Of a DNA stretch of 64,000 nt, positions 41,673-49,549 are shown piece after piece. The first letter of the stretch is position 1, and each line of letters begins with the position of its first letter. The position numbers were made by a program, and so were the translations under genes. Under the pieces are notes generated by a model, which was given only the letters and a program-made list of their open reading frames with translations, did not search any database and was not told where the DNA came from. The stretch is from an uncultured Clostridiaceae bacterium (GTDB lineage Bacteria; Bacillota; Clostridia; Lachnospirales; Lachnospiraceae): the NCBI GenBank assembly GCA_902477765.1, contig CABSIM010000007.1:1-64000 (forward strand), read 5' to 3'.

Positions 41673-42191
41673 TCAGCAGGTCTCCGGTTCCGGATAGGAA
41701 ACACCGAATGTCTCTGCCGTGATCTTTCTGATCCTCTGATCCTTCAGAGGACGGTCACTGTAATCTGTACGTACTCCGGCAATCTTGTTGACCACATCCA
41801 TTCCTTCAATGATCTGTCCGAATGCCGCATACTCTCCGTCCAGATGGGGAGCTGCCTTATGCATGATAAAGAACTGGGAACCGGCCGAATCGGGATTCAT
41901 GGCGCGGGCCATGGAAAGAACTCCCTCTGTATGAGCCAGGTCATTCCGGAAGCCGTTATGGGTGAATTCTCCTTTGATGGTATATCCCGGACCTCCCATG
42001 CCTGTTCCCTGCGGGCAGCCGCCCTGAAGCATGAATCCGCGGATAACGCGGTGAAAAATCAGTCCGTCATAAAATCCTTTGTTTACAAGGCTGAGAAAAT
42101 TATTGACTGTGTTGGGCGCAACTTCCGGATACAGCTCTGCTTTCATCACATCGCCGTTTTCCATTTCAATGGTAATTACTGGATTCTGCAT
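41673..42191 (-). CDS. Peptidyl-prolyl isomerase, cyclophilin type
   Basis: 172 residues of cytoplasmic cyclophilin. FHRVIRGFMLQGGCPQGTGMGGPGY holds the catalytic Arg and the FMLQGG core; GVLSMARAMNPDSAGSQFFIMHKAAPHLDGEYAAFG is the second signature. It catalyses proline cis-trans isomerisation. I start at MQNPVITIEM (nine bases after AGGAG) rather than at the ATG three codons earlier, which abuts the ribosome site. First gene of the chain that runs through to the aldo/keto reductase. Confidence 0.95.
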   Translation of the reverse strand: MQNPVITIEMENGDVMKAELYPEVAPNTVNNFLSLVNKGFYDGLIFHRVIRGFMLQGGCPQGTGMGGPGYTIKGEFTHNGFRNDLAHTEGVLSMARAMNPDSAGSQFFIMHKAAPHLDGEYAAFGQIIEGMDVVNKIAGVRTDYSDRPLKDQRIRKITAETFGVSYPEPETC

Positions 42192-42242
42192 TGCAACCAT
42201 CTCCTTTTGCTGTTCTTTTCCTTCCCACTATTCTACCAGAGG

Positions 42243-42284
42243 AAAAGGCGGATGTCCACCGTTTTCCTCCGGCTTCCATCCGCC
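42243..42284 (-). terminator. Terminator of the SIMPL lipoprotein gene
   Basis: Minus-strand GGCGGATG...CATCCGCC hairpin followed by TTTTCC, about 26 bases after the stop codon at 42310. Confidence 0.7.
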
Positions 42285-42309
42285 CTGTTTCTTCTTTTTC
42301 CGCCGCGGC

Positions 42310-43083
42310 TTATTCCTGAACCAGTTCAAATTCCACGCCGATCTGGGCACTGATCTCCATTTCTCCCGGCATGACAGCCATGTCTGCCGCTGCAGACGCC
42401 ACGGATTCCTCTCTGGCAAAGTTCACATTTGAAGATACATATTTGGCACTCTGATTCTCTCCGTATTCCTGGATGCTGACAACCGCTCCCACCTTCTGTC
42501 CGCTGGCGGCAGCCAGTGTCTCTGCCTTGGCTCTGGCCGTCTCCACGGCTTTGGTCAGGGCTTCCTGATAGCATTCATCATACTTGCTGGAAAAATAAGA
42601 TACGGAACAGATTTCATTTGCCCCGGCAGCCACTGTCTCAGAAAGAAGACTTCCCACCTGGTCCATGGGCACATTGGTAAGGGTTACCCGGCTGGTCATT
42701 TCATACCCCACCAGTTCCTGGGTATTTCCGCTCCAGTCATATCTGGGATTCAGGGAAAAATCCGAAGTCTGAATGGAGGATTCATCATATCCCAGCCCTT
42801 TAAGATATTCCACAACCGCGTTGAGTTTTTCCGTATTTTCCTGCTGACATGCGGCAGCATCTGCATTTTCCGTGGTAATTCCGCAGACAATCTCCGCCAT
42901 ATCCGGTGTCACCTTCACGGTTTCCCTGCTGTTTACGTTCAGCGTATTTTCCCCGCTACTCTCCACAGTCTGTACCTTTATCACATCCGGAAAGCTGGCA
43001 GCCGCTCCGCTTCCGCAGGCGGACAGCAGGACGGAGCCTGCAGCAAGCAGCCCGAGCGCTCCGAAAATCTGGTATTTCTTCAT
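42310..43083 (-). CDS. SIMPL-domain (DUF541) lipoprotein
   Basis: 257 residues. Lipobox LSAC with Cys23, then a SIMPL/DUF541 domain (about 43-255) recognised by VTPDMAEIVCGITTENADAAACQQENTEKLNAVVEYLKGLG and DFSLNPRYDWSGNTQELVGYEM; the ETARAKAETLAAASGQKVG helix is also typical. Family members (Omp26/BP26, YggE) sit on the cell surface or periplasm and are linked to oxidative stress, but a molecular function is not known. Single gene between the ribokinase-family gene and a terminator. Confidence 0.9.
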   Translation of the reverse strand: MKKYQIFGALGLLAAGSVLLSACGSGAAASFPDVIKVQTVESSGENTLNVNSRETVKVTPDMAEIVCGITTENADAAACQQENTEKLNAVVEYLKGLGYDESSIQTSDFSLNPRYDWSGNTQELVGYEMTSRVTLTNVPMDQVGSLLSETVAAGANEICSVSYFSSKYDECYQEALTKAVETARAKAETLAAASGQKVGAVVSIQEYGENQSAKYVSSNVNFAREESVASAAADMAVMPGEMEISAQIGVEFELVQE

Positions 43084-43165
43084 AATCTCTCCTCCTTCAT
43101 ACAGGTCTCTGTTTGAATTCAGCTTTATTCTACCAGATAATCCTTGCGGTCCCTTATCTTTTCTC

Positions 43166-44092
43166 TTAATTTTTCATGACTGAATCTTTAAATACTTCCA
43201 TGCTGTCCAGTTCCCGCCGTTCCGGAATGGAAGCCGACGCCCCCGGTCTGGTGACGGCAGCTGCAGACGCTTTCGCCGCCAGTTTCATGGCCTCCTCCGG
43301 CGAAAGTCCTTCTGCCATGCCGGCCGTAAAATATCCGGCAAACGTATCTCCTGCACCTGTTGTATCCACGGCAGTCACCTTTTCAGCCGGCTGGAAAAGC
43401 GTGCTCCTGCTGTCCCCATACATGGCGCCCTGTTCTCCCAGGGTCAGCACCACGGAAGATCCGGGAAAACGGCTTTTCAGTCCCTTCATCAGCTCCTCCG
43501 GTTTTTCTGCACCGGGTCCGGAAACTCCCAGGATCTGAGCGGCCTCCAGCTGATTGACCATGAAAATATCCACATATTCCAGCGGGGCCTTCATGATCTC
43601 TTTTTCCATGGGAGACGGATTAAACACGATTTTCATCTTTCTGGCATGGGCTTTTTCCATCAGTTCCGGAATTCCGTTGATCTCGTTCTGGAGTACCAGA
43701 AAATCTCCGGGCCCGAACCCGGCCAGCGCTTCATCCATCTGTTCCTCTGAAATCATCCGGTTGGCGCCGCCGTACAGAAGGATACAGTTGTCACCTTCCG
43801 TATCATTCTGAATGATGGCATGGCCGGTTCCCGCATCTTTCAGAATCCGTATGAATTCCGTATGAACTCCTGCCGCCTCCAGCTGCCGGATCAGAAAGAT
43901 TCCGTCTTCACCCACAGCCCCGGCATGCCATACGAAAGCCCCTGCCTTTGCCATGGCCACAGACTGGTTCAGCCCCTTTCCGCCGCTGAACCTCCGGAGG
44001 GAATCCGCCGCCAGGGTCTCCCCCTTCCTTACGAAATGACGGACCTTATAGGTATAATCAATATTCAGGGATCCGAAACATAGTATTTTCAT
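43166..44092 (-). CDS. PfkB-family carbohydrate kinase, ribokinase-like
   Basis: 308 residues. ILCFGSLNIDYTYKV and RRFSGGKGLNQSVAMAKAG at the N-terminus and the catalytic VDTTGAGDTFAGYFTAGMAEG near 245 are ribokinase signatures; MKIVFNPSPMEKEI supports ribokinase over fructokinase. It phosphorylates ribose or a related sugar or nucleoside. No transporter or RbsR is adjacent, so substrate is uncertain. I start at MKILCFGS; the longer frame has no support. A 21-base perfect palindrome lies about 107 bases upstream. Confidence 0.88.
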   Translation of the reverse strand: MKILCFGSLNIDYTYKVRHFVRKGETLAADSLRRFSGGKGLNQSVAMAKAGAFVWHAGAVGEDGIFLIRQLEAAGVHTEFIRILKDAGTGHAIIQNDTEGDNCILLYGGANRMISEEQMDEALAGFGPGDFLVLQNEINGIPELMEKAHARKMKIVFNPSPMEKEIMKAPLEYVDIFMVNQLEAAQILGVSGPGAEKPEELMKGLKSRFPGSSVVLTLGEQGAMYGDSRSTLFQPAEKVTAVDTTGAGDTFAGYFTAGMAEGLSPEEAMKLAAKASAAAVTRPGASASIPERRELDSMEVFKDSVMKN

Positions 44093-44198
44093 GGTTTTTC
44101 CGCCTTTCCGCGGCCTGCCTTTTCTTCCGCCTGCCGCCCACAGACTGATGGTATCACAGAATTCCCCTGAAAACAAGAAAGGGATCCGGTTCCGGTCA

Positions 44199-44219
44199 TG
44201 CCGGACACATTGTCCGGCA
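44199..44219. repeat. Perfect 21-base palindrome upstream of the kinase gene
   Basis: TGCCGGACA-CAT-TGTCCGGCA, nine-base arms with three-base centre, without a T-run. It could be an operator for the ribokinase-like gene or a leader hairpin. The surrounding 44093-44294 gap has no other feature I can support. Confidence 0.6.
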
Positions 44220-44294
44220 TATTTCTGTAAAATAACCTGATTTCCATTTCATTTTTCCTGCATCATGGAAAATCCGTTTTGCACAAATCCGCGG

Positions 44295-44340
44295 AAAAGC
44301 TGTACTTTAAGAGCACGGAACTCCTGAAAGTACAGCTTTT
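44295..44340 (-). terminator. Terminator of the DUF3899 gene
   Basis: Arms AAAAGCTGTACTTT and AAAGTACAGCTTTT around an 18-base loop; the flanking T-run works on the minus strand, 28 bases after the stop codon. Confidence 0.85.
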
Positions 44341-44367
44341 CCAATATAGATCTTCTGTGGTGCAGTT

Positions 44368-44784
44368 TTATATGACCAGGCAGGTTCCCGCCAGCGAAAC
44401 CGCCAGATAAAGCAGACCGGCAGCAAGCGGTTCCAGATATGCGGAAGAGTGTTCTTTTTTCTGGAGGTAATCGTAATAGGAGTCCGGAAGTTCCGTGGTA
44501 CCGGAAGCTGACTTTTCATTTTCCTCATCCCCTTTTCCGTGATCCTTTGCATACTTCCATATTTTTTTATGCGTATAGACAAAAAGATCAAACGTACCTG
44601 AGGCCTTCACAAGGCGCATGCCTCCCAGCAGAAACGGAATGATTCCACCCACAAATAAGCCGTCAACAATTCTGTATGCCAGCCGGCTGTCCCTGTCCAG
44701 GAAAAAATAGACCAGGCAGATCAGCCCGCCGGCTGCCAGAAAGTTACGGAATTTTTTTACAGAAAACTGTTTCAGATTTGTCAT
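44368..44784 (-). CDS. DUF3899 membrane protein
   Basis: 138 residues with three membrane helices (about 14-28, 40-56, 115-136) and a charged cytoplasmic stretch between the second and third. GGMRLVKASGTFDLFVYTHKK is the core of the DUF3899 family, whose function is unknown. GGAGG precedes the ATG. A TATACT box at 44920-44925 (minus) may be its -10, with a weak -35. Stands alone between the OpuC operon and the kinase gene. Confidence 0.8.
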   Translation of the reverse strand: MTNLKQFSVKKFRNFLAAGGLICLVYFFLDRDSRLAYRIVDGLFVGGIIPFLLGGMRLVKASGTFDLFVYTHKKIWKYAKDHGKGDEENEKSASGTTELPDSYYDYLQKKEHSSAYLEPLAAGLLYLAVSLAGTCLVI

Positions 44785-45026
44785 TCCATTTCCTCCTTAC
44801 AGAAAAGGCTGTGATCGATCCGGGGAAAAATTCCCGCTGCGTCAGAAGCGTTTTCTCTTATTATTTCAGGACACGCGGCACCAGGCTCTGCCCTGACACC
44901 CGGCGCCCTATTCCCATTCAGTATATCATTTTCCGGTTAATGCGTACAGAGTATTTTTCTCCGGCTCCGCTTCTCTCCATCCGTTTCTGCATTTGGTTTT
45001 CTGCCCGTCTTCCCGGATCCGGGATG

Positions 45027-46556
45027 TCAGGATTCCAGCAGACCTTTTTCCACCAGAAATTCCCTGGCGGTCTCCTCCAGTCCTCTTCCCATCACATCCA
45101 CTTCGTATGTGAGATTCACCATGTCTTCTGTGGTAACCTGACCTTCCAGAAGATTCAGAACCTCCTCAAGATCGGGAGCCGTGCCGGAAAGCCGCTCAAA
45201 CACGTCATCCCGGATCAGAATGGCACCATTGTATTCCGGGAAGAATTCCAGATCATCTTCCAGAATCTTCAGTCCTGCCTTACGGTTCAGTCCGTCTGTG
45301 GCATAAACCACAGTCACGTCAAAACTTCCGTTTTCCACTGCATTATATTTGAGCCCCAGATCCACCGGCGCATGGCTTTTGAACTTCAGTCCGTAATGCT
45401 CCACAAACGGACCGTATTTCATGCTCCCTTCTTCGGTAAAAAACTCATGTTCCGCTCCGAAAACCAGCTGGTCGGCAATGGGAATCAGATCGCTGATACA
45501 TTCCAGATCATATTCTTCTGCCAGTTCTTCCGGCACTGCAATGGCATAGGTATTGTCAAGTCCCAGTTTTCCCAGAAGCCGGACACCGTACTGTTTCATG
45601 CCTTCCTCATTGACAAAATCGTACAGGCTTTCCCCCTCGGGAATATCGGAAGTATCCATTCCCAGATATGTGGTAAGCAGGGTTCCGTCATATCCCATGA
45701 TAAAATCTCCCTTGGGATCTGCGGCCACCAGCTCATTGAACGCATTGACGCTGCTCATCTCGTCCAGGATTCTCACTTCCAGTCCGGTTCTGTCCTCCAC
45801 CAGCATCTTGGCCATTCTGGTGATCAGCTGCGGTTCTGTGTAATTCAGATCATACACATAAAGGGTATGTTCCCGGTCCCCGCTGCCGCTTCCGATCCCG
45901 TAGGGAAACACCAGCACAAACGCCGCCAGCACCACCGCTGCCGGAATCCAGACTGTCTTAGATCCGCCCCTGCCGGTTTTCATTCTGTTTTCAAACCATC
46001 CCATCAGGAAATCGAGGATCACGGCAATCACCATCAGAACCGCCGTGGCTCCCAGAATCAGCCCCATATCCTGAATCCGGATTCCCCGGTTGATGACAGT
46101 GCCCAGGCCTCCTCCGCCCACAAAAGCGGCGAATACCGCAGATCCGATGGCATTGACCACTGCAATCCGGATTCCGGTGAATACCGTGGGAAATGCCAGG
46201 GGAAATTCCACCCGCAGCACCCGGTAGGCCTTGCTCATTCCCATGCCGCGGGCAGCTTCCTTGACTCCTGGGTCCACTTCCTGAAGGCCCAGACAGGTGT
46301 TTCTCACAATGGGAAGCAGCGAATACAGGGTGATGCCTGTGACCACCGTCGGTTTTCCGGCTCCGAAAAACACCATGATGATTCCCAGAAGTGCCAGAGA
46401 CGGAATGGTCTGCAGAAGGTCCACCGCCTGAAGGATGATCCTGCGGGCCCTGGGGAACACATAGGCCAGGATTCCCAGGGGAAGTCCTATGAGCACCGAA
46501 AGAATCCCCGATGCCAGTACGATAAACAGATGTTCCCAGATCAAAGACCAGCTCAT
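45027..46556 (-). CDS. Osmolyte importer: permease fused to substrate-binding domain (OpuC type)
   Basis: 509 residues. Residues 1-210 are a six-helix BPD permease with an EAA loop (VKEAARGMGMSKAYRVLRVEFP); residues 230-509 are a glycine-betaine/choline-type binding domain (YTEPQLITRMAKMLVEDRTGLEV, DFIMGYDGTLLTTYLG, NAIAVPEEL-like blocks, LKYNAVENGSFDVTVVYATDG). Fusion anchors the binding protein on the outer face of the membrane. It takes up glycine betaine, choline or carnitine. Its start overlaps the second permease stop by four bases (ATGA). Confidence 0.92.
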   Translation of the reverse strand: MSWSLIWEHLFIVLASGILSVLIGLPLGILAYVFPRARRIILQAVDLLQTIPSLALLGIIMVFFGAGKPTVVTGITLYSLLPIVRNTCLGLQEVDPGVKEAARGMGMSKAYRVLRVEFPLAFPTVFTGIRIAVVNAIGSAVFAAFVGGGGLGTVINRGIRIQDMGLILGATAVLMVIAVILDFLMGWFENRMKTGRGGSKTVWIPAAVVLAAFVLVFPYGIGSGSGDREHTLYVYDLNYTEPQLITRMAKMLVEDRTGLEVRILDEMSSVNAFNELVAADPKGDFIMGYDGTLLTTYLGMDTSDIPEGESLYDFVNEEGMKQYGVRLLGKLGLDNTYAIAVPEELAEEYDLECISDLIPIADQLVFGAEHEFFTEEGSMKYGPFVEHYGLKFKSHAPVDLGLKYNAVENGSFDVTVVYATDGLNRKAGLKILEDDLEFFPEYNGAILIRDDVFERLSGTAPDLEEVLNLLEGQVTTEDMVNLTYEVDVMGRGLEETAREFLVEKGLLES

Positions 46557-47194
46557 CGGCGCACCTCCTTTTTCAGTCCTCTCGGAGTCACTTTCTTCTG
46601 GAGCCAGTCAATGGCCGCTCCCATCACAATGGCCAGAGCCGCAGCCGGAATGGCTCCCAGAAGGATCAGAGTATCATTGTTGGAAGAGGTGCCCTGGTAA
46701 ACAAAGTCTCCCAGCCCTCCCATACCGATCATGGAGGCCAGAACCGCCCAAGATACCGTATAGACCGCTGCCATGCGCAGGCCTGCAATAATGGTGGGAA
46801 TGGCCAGAGGCAGCTCTACTTTCAGAAGGATCTGGACCGGCGACATGCCGCATCCTCTGGCTGCTTCCAGATATTTTCCGTCCACATTCACAATGCCTGT
46901 ATAGGTGTTTTTCAGCACCGGAAACATGGCATACACCGTCAGCGCCACTATGACTGTGGGATAGATCATTCCCCACCAGATAAACAGGACGCCGATGAAA
47001 ACCAGGCCGGGTATCGTCTGAAATACGGACAGCACCGGCAGGATCACACCTGACCATCTGGGGACCCTTGAAAAAAGGATTCCCAGGAAAAGCCCCAGCA
47101 CAAATCCGATGGTCACGGAGACCAGCACATATGCGGTATGGATTCCGATGGCTCTCACCAGCATGCTTCCGTATGTCTGAAACAGTCCGCTCAT
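46553..47194 (-). CDS. Osmolyte importer permease (OpuCB type)
   Basis: 213 residues, about five to six helices. The EAA loop KYLEAARGCGMSPVQILLKVELPLAIP and the opening HTAYVLVSVTIGFVLGLFLGILFSR are typical. It pairs with the permease half of the fused protein to form the channel. It begins 6 bases after the ATPase gene's stop. Confidence 0.93.
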   Translation of the reverse strand: MSGLFQTYGSMLVRAIGIHTAYVLVSVTIGFVLGLFLGILFSRVPRWSGVILPVLSVFQTIPGLVFIGVLFIWWGMIYPTVIVALTVYAMFPVLKNTYTGIVNVDGKYLEAARGCGMSPVQILLKVELPLAIPTIIAGLRMAAVYTVSWAVLASMIGMGGLGDFVYQGTSSNNDTLILLGAIPAAALAIVMGAAIDWLQKKVTPRGLKKEVRR

Positions 47195-47200
47195 TTTTCA

Positions 47201-48301
47201 TCACCCCCACAAGTTGTCTGCCACTGTCCTCGCAACGCTGGTTTTCGTTACAATTCCTGCAATGGTGTCATCCTCATTGAGCACCACCACATAGTTTGCT
47301 CCCGTATCCAGCAGGTAATCCACGCTGTCCTTGGCCTCATCTCCCACCCGGGCCGTTCTGGTGGCCTGGCGGATCAGAGGCTCCACATTTTTCAGTTCTC
47401 TGCCCCAGTGGCGAATGTCTCCGATGGAAACCGTTCCTTCATACCGCCCGTTTTCATCCGTCACCAGAAGCGTATCCACGCTTCCTCTGGCCATAAGTTC
47501 CGCACACTCCAGAATTCCTCTGTCTTTTTGGACACTGTACACGTTGGTGCGCATGAAGTTTTCCACTCTGGAAGACGCCGCAGCTCCTGCATGTTTGCCC
47601 AGGAAACTGCTTACCAGATCGCTGGCAGGGTTTTTCAGCATCTCCTCCGGAGAGGCCATCTGGACCACCTTTCCCTTATCCATAAATATGATTATATCTG
47701 CCAGTTTCAGAGCTTCCGCCATGTCGTGGCTTACAAACACAATGGTTTTTTTCAGCTTCTGCTGAATCTTCTTCACCTCATCCTGCAGCGTTTCCCTGGT
47801 CATGGGATCCAGCGCACTGAAAGGCTCATCCATCAGCACAATGGGCGGAGAGGCGGCAAATGCCCTCAGCACGCCGATGCGCTGCTGCTGGCCCCCGGAA
47901 AGCTCCGAAGGATACTTGCCTGCATGTTCTTCCATTCCCACCATTTTCAGCATTTCTTCCACGATTTCATCGCATTTTTCCCTGCTGTATTTTAAAAGTT
48001 TCGGTACCACGCAGATGTTCTGGGCCACCGTCATATTGGGGAACAGACCGATCTGCTGGATCACGTAGCCGATATGACGCCTCAGTTCCACCTTATCCGT
48101 GGCTCTGATATCCTTTCCGTCTATGGATATCTTTCCGGAATCCGGTTCGATCAGGCGGTTGATGGTCTTTAAGGTGGTGGTTTTTCCGCAGCCCGACGGT
48201 CCGATGAGAATCACGAACTTTCCGTCAGGAATGGTGAAAGTCAGATCATCAAGAATCTGGGTATTTCCATATTTTTTAGAAACATGTTCAAACTGAATCA
48301 T
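47201..48301 (-). CDS. Osmolyte importer ATPase with CBS domains (OpuCA type)
   Basis: 366 residues. ABC motifs are intact: GPSGCGKTTT, signature LSGGQQQRIGVLRAF, IVLMDEPFSALDP and VSHDMAEAL. Residues from about 250 form two CBS domains (DTLLVTDENGRYEGTVSIGDIRHW, then VDYLLDTGANYVVVLNEDDTIAGIVTKTSVART). In Listeria and Staphylococcus the OpuCA CBS pair binds cyclic di-AMP, which inhibits uptake; ionic strength is sensed elsewhere in relatives. The start overlaps the regulator gene by 14 bases. Confidence 0.94.
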   Translation of the reverse strand: MIQFEHVSKKYGNTQILDDLTFTIPDGKFVILIGPSGCGKTTTLKTINRLIEPDSGKISIDGKDIRATDKVELRRHIGYVIQQIGLFPNMTVAQNICVVPKLLKYSREKCDEIVEEMLKMVGMEEHAGKYPSELSGGQQQRIGVLRAFAASPPIVLMDEPFSALDPMTRETLQDEVKKIQQKLKKTIVFVSHDMAEALKLADIIIFMDKGKVVQMASPEEMLKNPASDLVSSFLGKHAGAAASSRVENFMRTNVYSVQKDRGILECAELMARGSVDTLLVTDENGRYEGTVSIGDIRHWGRELKNVEPLIRQATRTARVGDEAKDSVDYLLDTGANYVVVLNEDDTIAGIVTKTSVARTVADNLWG

Positions 48302-48938
48302 CTTTTCTTCCCTCCTTTGCCGATATCAGGCGGCGGGCAGCCTCTGCCGCCGCAGGCGCGCCTACCAAAATGATCACATCTCCCCCGTACAGTTCCGCAT
48401 AGGGTCCGGGAGAAAGGATCACTGTCTGCCCCCGTCTTATGGCTACAATGGTACCTCCGGTGGACTGCCAGAATTTCAGTTCTCCGATGTTTTTCCCGAT
48501 GAGCGGCGAATCCTTGGGAACCGTCACTTCATAGTTGGGCAGCGGTCTGCTGGCCGCCGCAAAGGTTTCCTGGGACTTCAGAAATGCATGTACCGTCTCC
48601 GCCAGACGGCGGTTGAGCTCCGCAGACTCGGAAATCAGATCATTCAGCTGATGTCTCAGCAGATCCGTACTGGCATCCTCATGAAAATTGTCAATATATC
48701 TTCTGGCATTGTCTGCCGACAGTACCACGGCTCCGCTCTGGGGCTTCACTTCCACCACTTTCATATCCGAAAGCAGCCAGAGGGCCCGGCGGATGGTTTC
48801 CGGAGACACTCCGTATTCCGAAGCCATGACGGAACGCCCGTATATTTTCTGCCCTTCTTCCAGCTCCCCTCTGGCAATCCGGTCCGCCAGATCCAGCGCG
48901 ATCTGCAGATACTGGGAAGGTACCACGGTTCTCTTCAT
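48288..48938 (-). CDS. GntR/RCK_C regulator, BusR-like
   Basis: 216 residues in three parts: a GntR winged helix (about 1-70, ALDLADRIARGELEEGQKIYGRSVMASEYGVSPETIRRALWLL area), a coiled coil (about 85-125) and an RCK_C/TrkA-C domain (about 135-205, EVTVPKDSPLIGKNIGELKFWQ, then AIRRGQ and LYGGDVIILVGAP). This is the architecture of BusR, which in Lactococcus and Streptococcus binds cyclic di-AMP and represses a betaine importer. Being first gene of the opuC operon, it should repress its own message. A bipartite TGACA/TGTCA site flanks its promoter. Confidence 0.88.
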   Translation of the reverse strand: MKRTVVPSQYLQIALDLADRIARGELEEGQKIYGRSVMASEYGVSPETIRRALWLLSDMKVVEVKPQSGAVVLSADNARRYIDNFHEDASTDLLRHQLNDLISESAELNRRLAETVHAFLKSQETFAAASRPLPNYEVTVPKDSPLIGKNIGELKFWQSTGGTIVAIRRGQTVILSPGPYAELYGGDVIILVGAPAAAEAARRLISAKEGRKDDSV

Positions 48939-48973
48939 ATTTTATGCACCTCATTTCCAAAAAACGTGTTTCC

Positions 48974-49013
48974 ATTATACATTGACAACTTATAAATGTA
49001 AATAAGGATGTCA
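48974..49013 (-). promoter_or_regulatory. busR-opuC promoter with bipartite half-sites
   Basis: Minus-strand TTTACA (plus 48997-49002), 17 bases, TATAAT (plus 48974-48979). Half-sites TGACA (plus 48983-48987) and TGTCA (plus 49009-49013) point at each other with 21 bases between, one in the spacer and one just upstream of the -35, fitting a repressor that reads two separated boxes. Confidence 0.65.
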
Positions 49014-49070
49014 GTTAATTTTTTATTAAGAACTTATGAAAAAAGCGTATCCGGAAGCATTTTCCCATAC

Positions 49071-49107
49071 AAAAAGGAAGCCGTCCCTGCCGGGTACGGC
49101 TTCCTTT
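49071..49107 (-). terminator. Terminator of the atp operon
   Basis: Minus-strand AAGGAAGCCGT...ACGGCTTCCTT hairpin with an 11-base loop and TTTTT after it, 27 bases after the atpC stop. Confidence 0.9.
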
Positions 49108-49133
49108 TCTGGTGCTTTATTCTTTTTTGTTAT

Positions 49134-49538
49134 TTATTTGTCTCCTGTCAGTGACAGCCGTACCAGAGCCCGGCTGAGAGCGGCTTCCGCCCTTGCCACA
49201 TCCAGTCCCGGAGCATTTTCGGCCAGTCTTTTTTCTGCGCGGAGGCGCGCCTCATTGGCCCGCTTTCCGTCAATCTCTTCCGGCCATTCTGCGGCTTCCG
49301 CAAGAACTGTCACTTTTTCCGGCAGAATCTGCAGGAAACCGGAAAGAAGTGCCGCCTTCCGTTCTTCCTGTCCCGTGTGAATGGTGAGGATACCCGGCGC
49401 AACGGCAGCCGTCACCGGGATATGTCCCGGATAGACACCCACCTGACCGTTGACCGTATTGAGCTCCACCATGGTGACTTCTCCCTGGTAGAACTCTCCG
49501 TCGGGTTTTATGATCTGCAGCTTCATCGTCTCTGCCAT
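49134..49538 (-). CDS. atpC: F-ATP synthase subunit epsilon
   Basis: 134 residues: an N-terminal beta-sandwich (about 1-85, LQIIKPDGEFYQGEVTMVELNTVNGQVGVYPGHIPVTAAVAPG) and a C-terminal two-helix domain (about 88-130) which can brake the rotor. The GQVGVYPGH signature is close to the family GxxGILPGH. Last gene of the atp operon, 11 bases after atpD. Confidence 0.95.
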   Translation of the reverse strand: MAETMKLQIIKPDGEFYQGEVTMVELNTVNGQVGVYPGHIPVTAAVAPGILTIHTGQEERKAALLSGFLQILPEKVTVLAEAAEWPEEIDGKRANEARLRAEKRLAENAPGLDVARAEAALSRALVRLSLTGDK

Positions 49539-49549
49539 CTTCCCACCCC

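Noticed and set aside
44676..46700. A 674-codon plus-strand open frame
   Set aside because: It lies antisense to the OpuC genes, has no ribosome site or recognisable domain, and is low in structure: a by-product of the GC-skewed codon use of the real genes.
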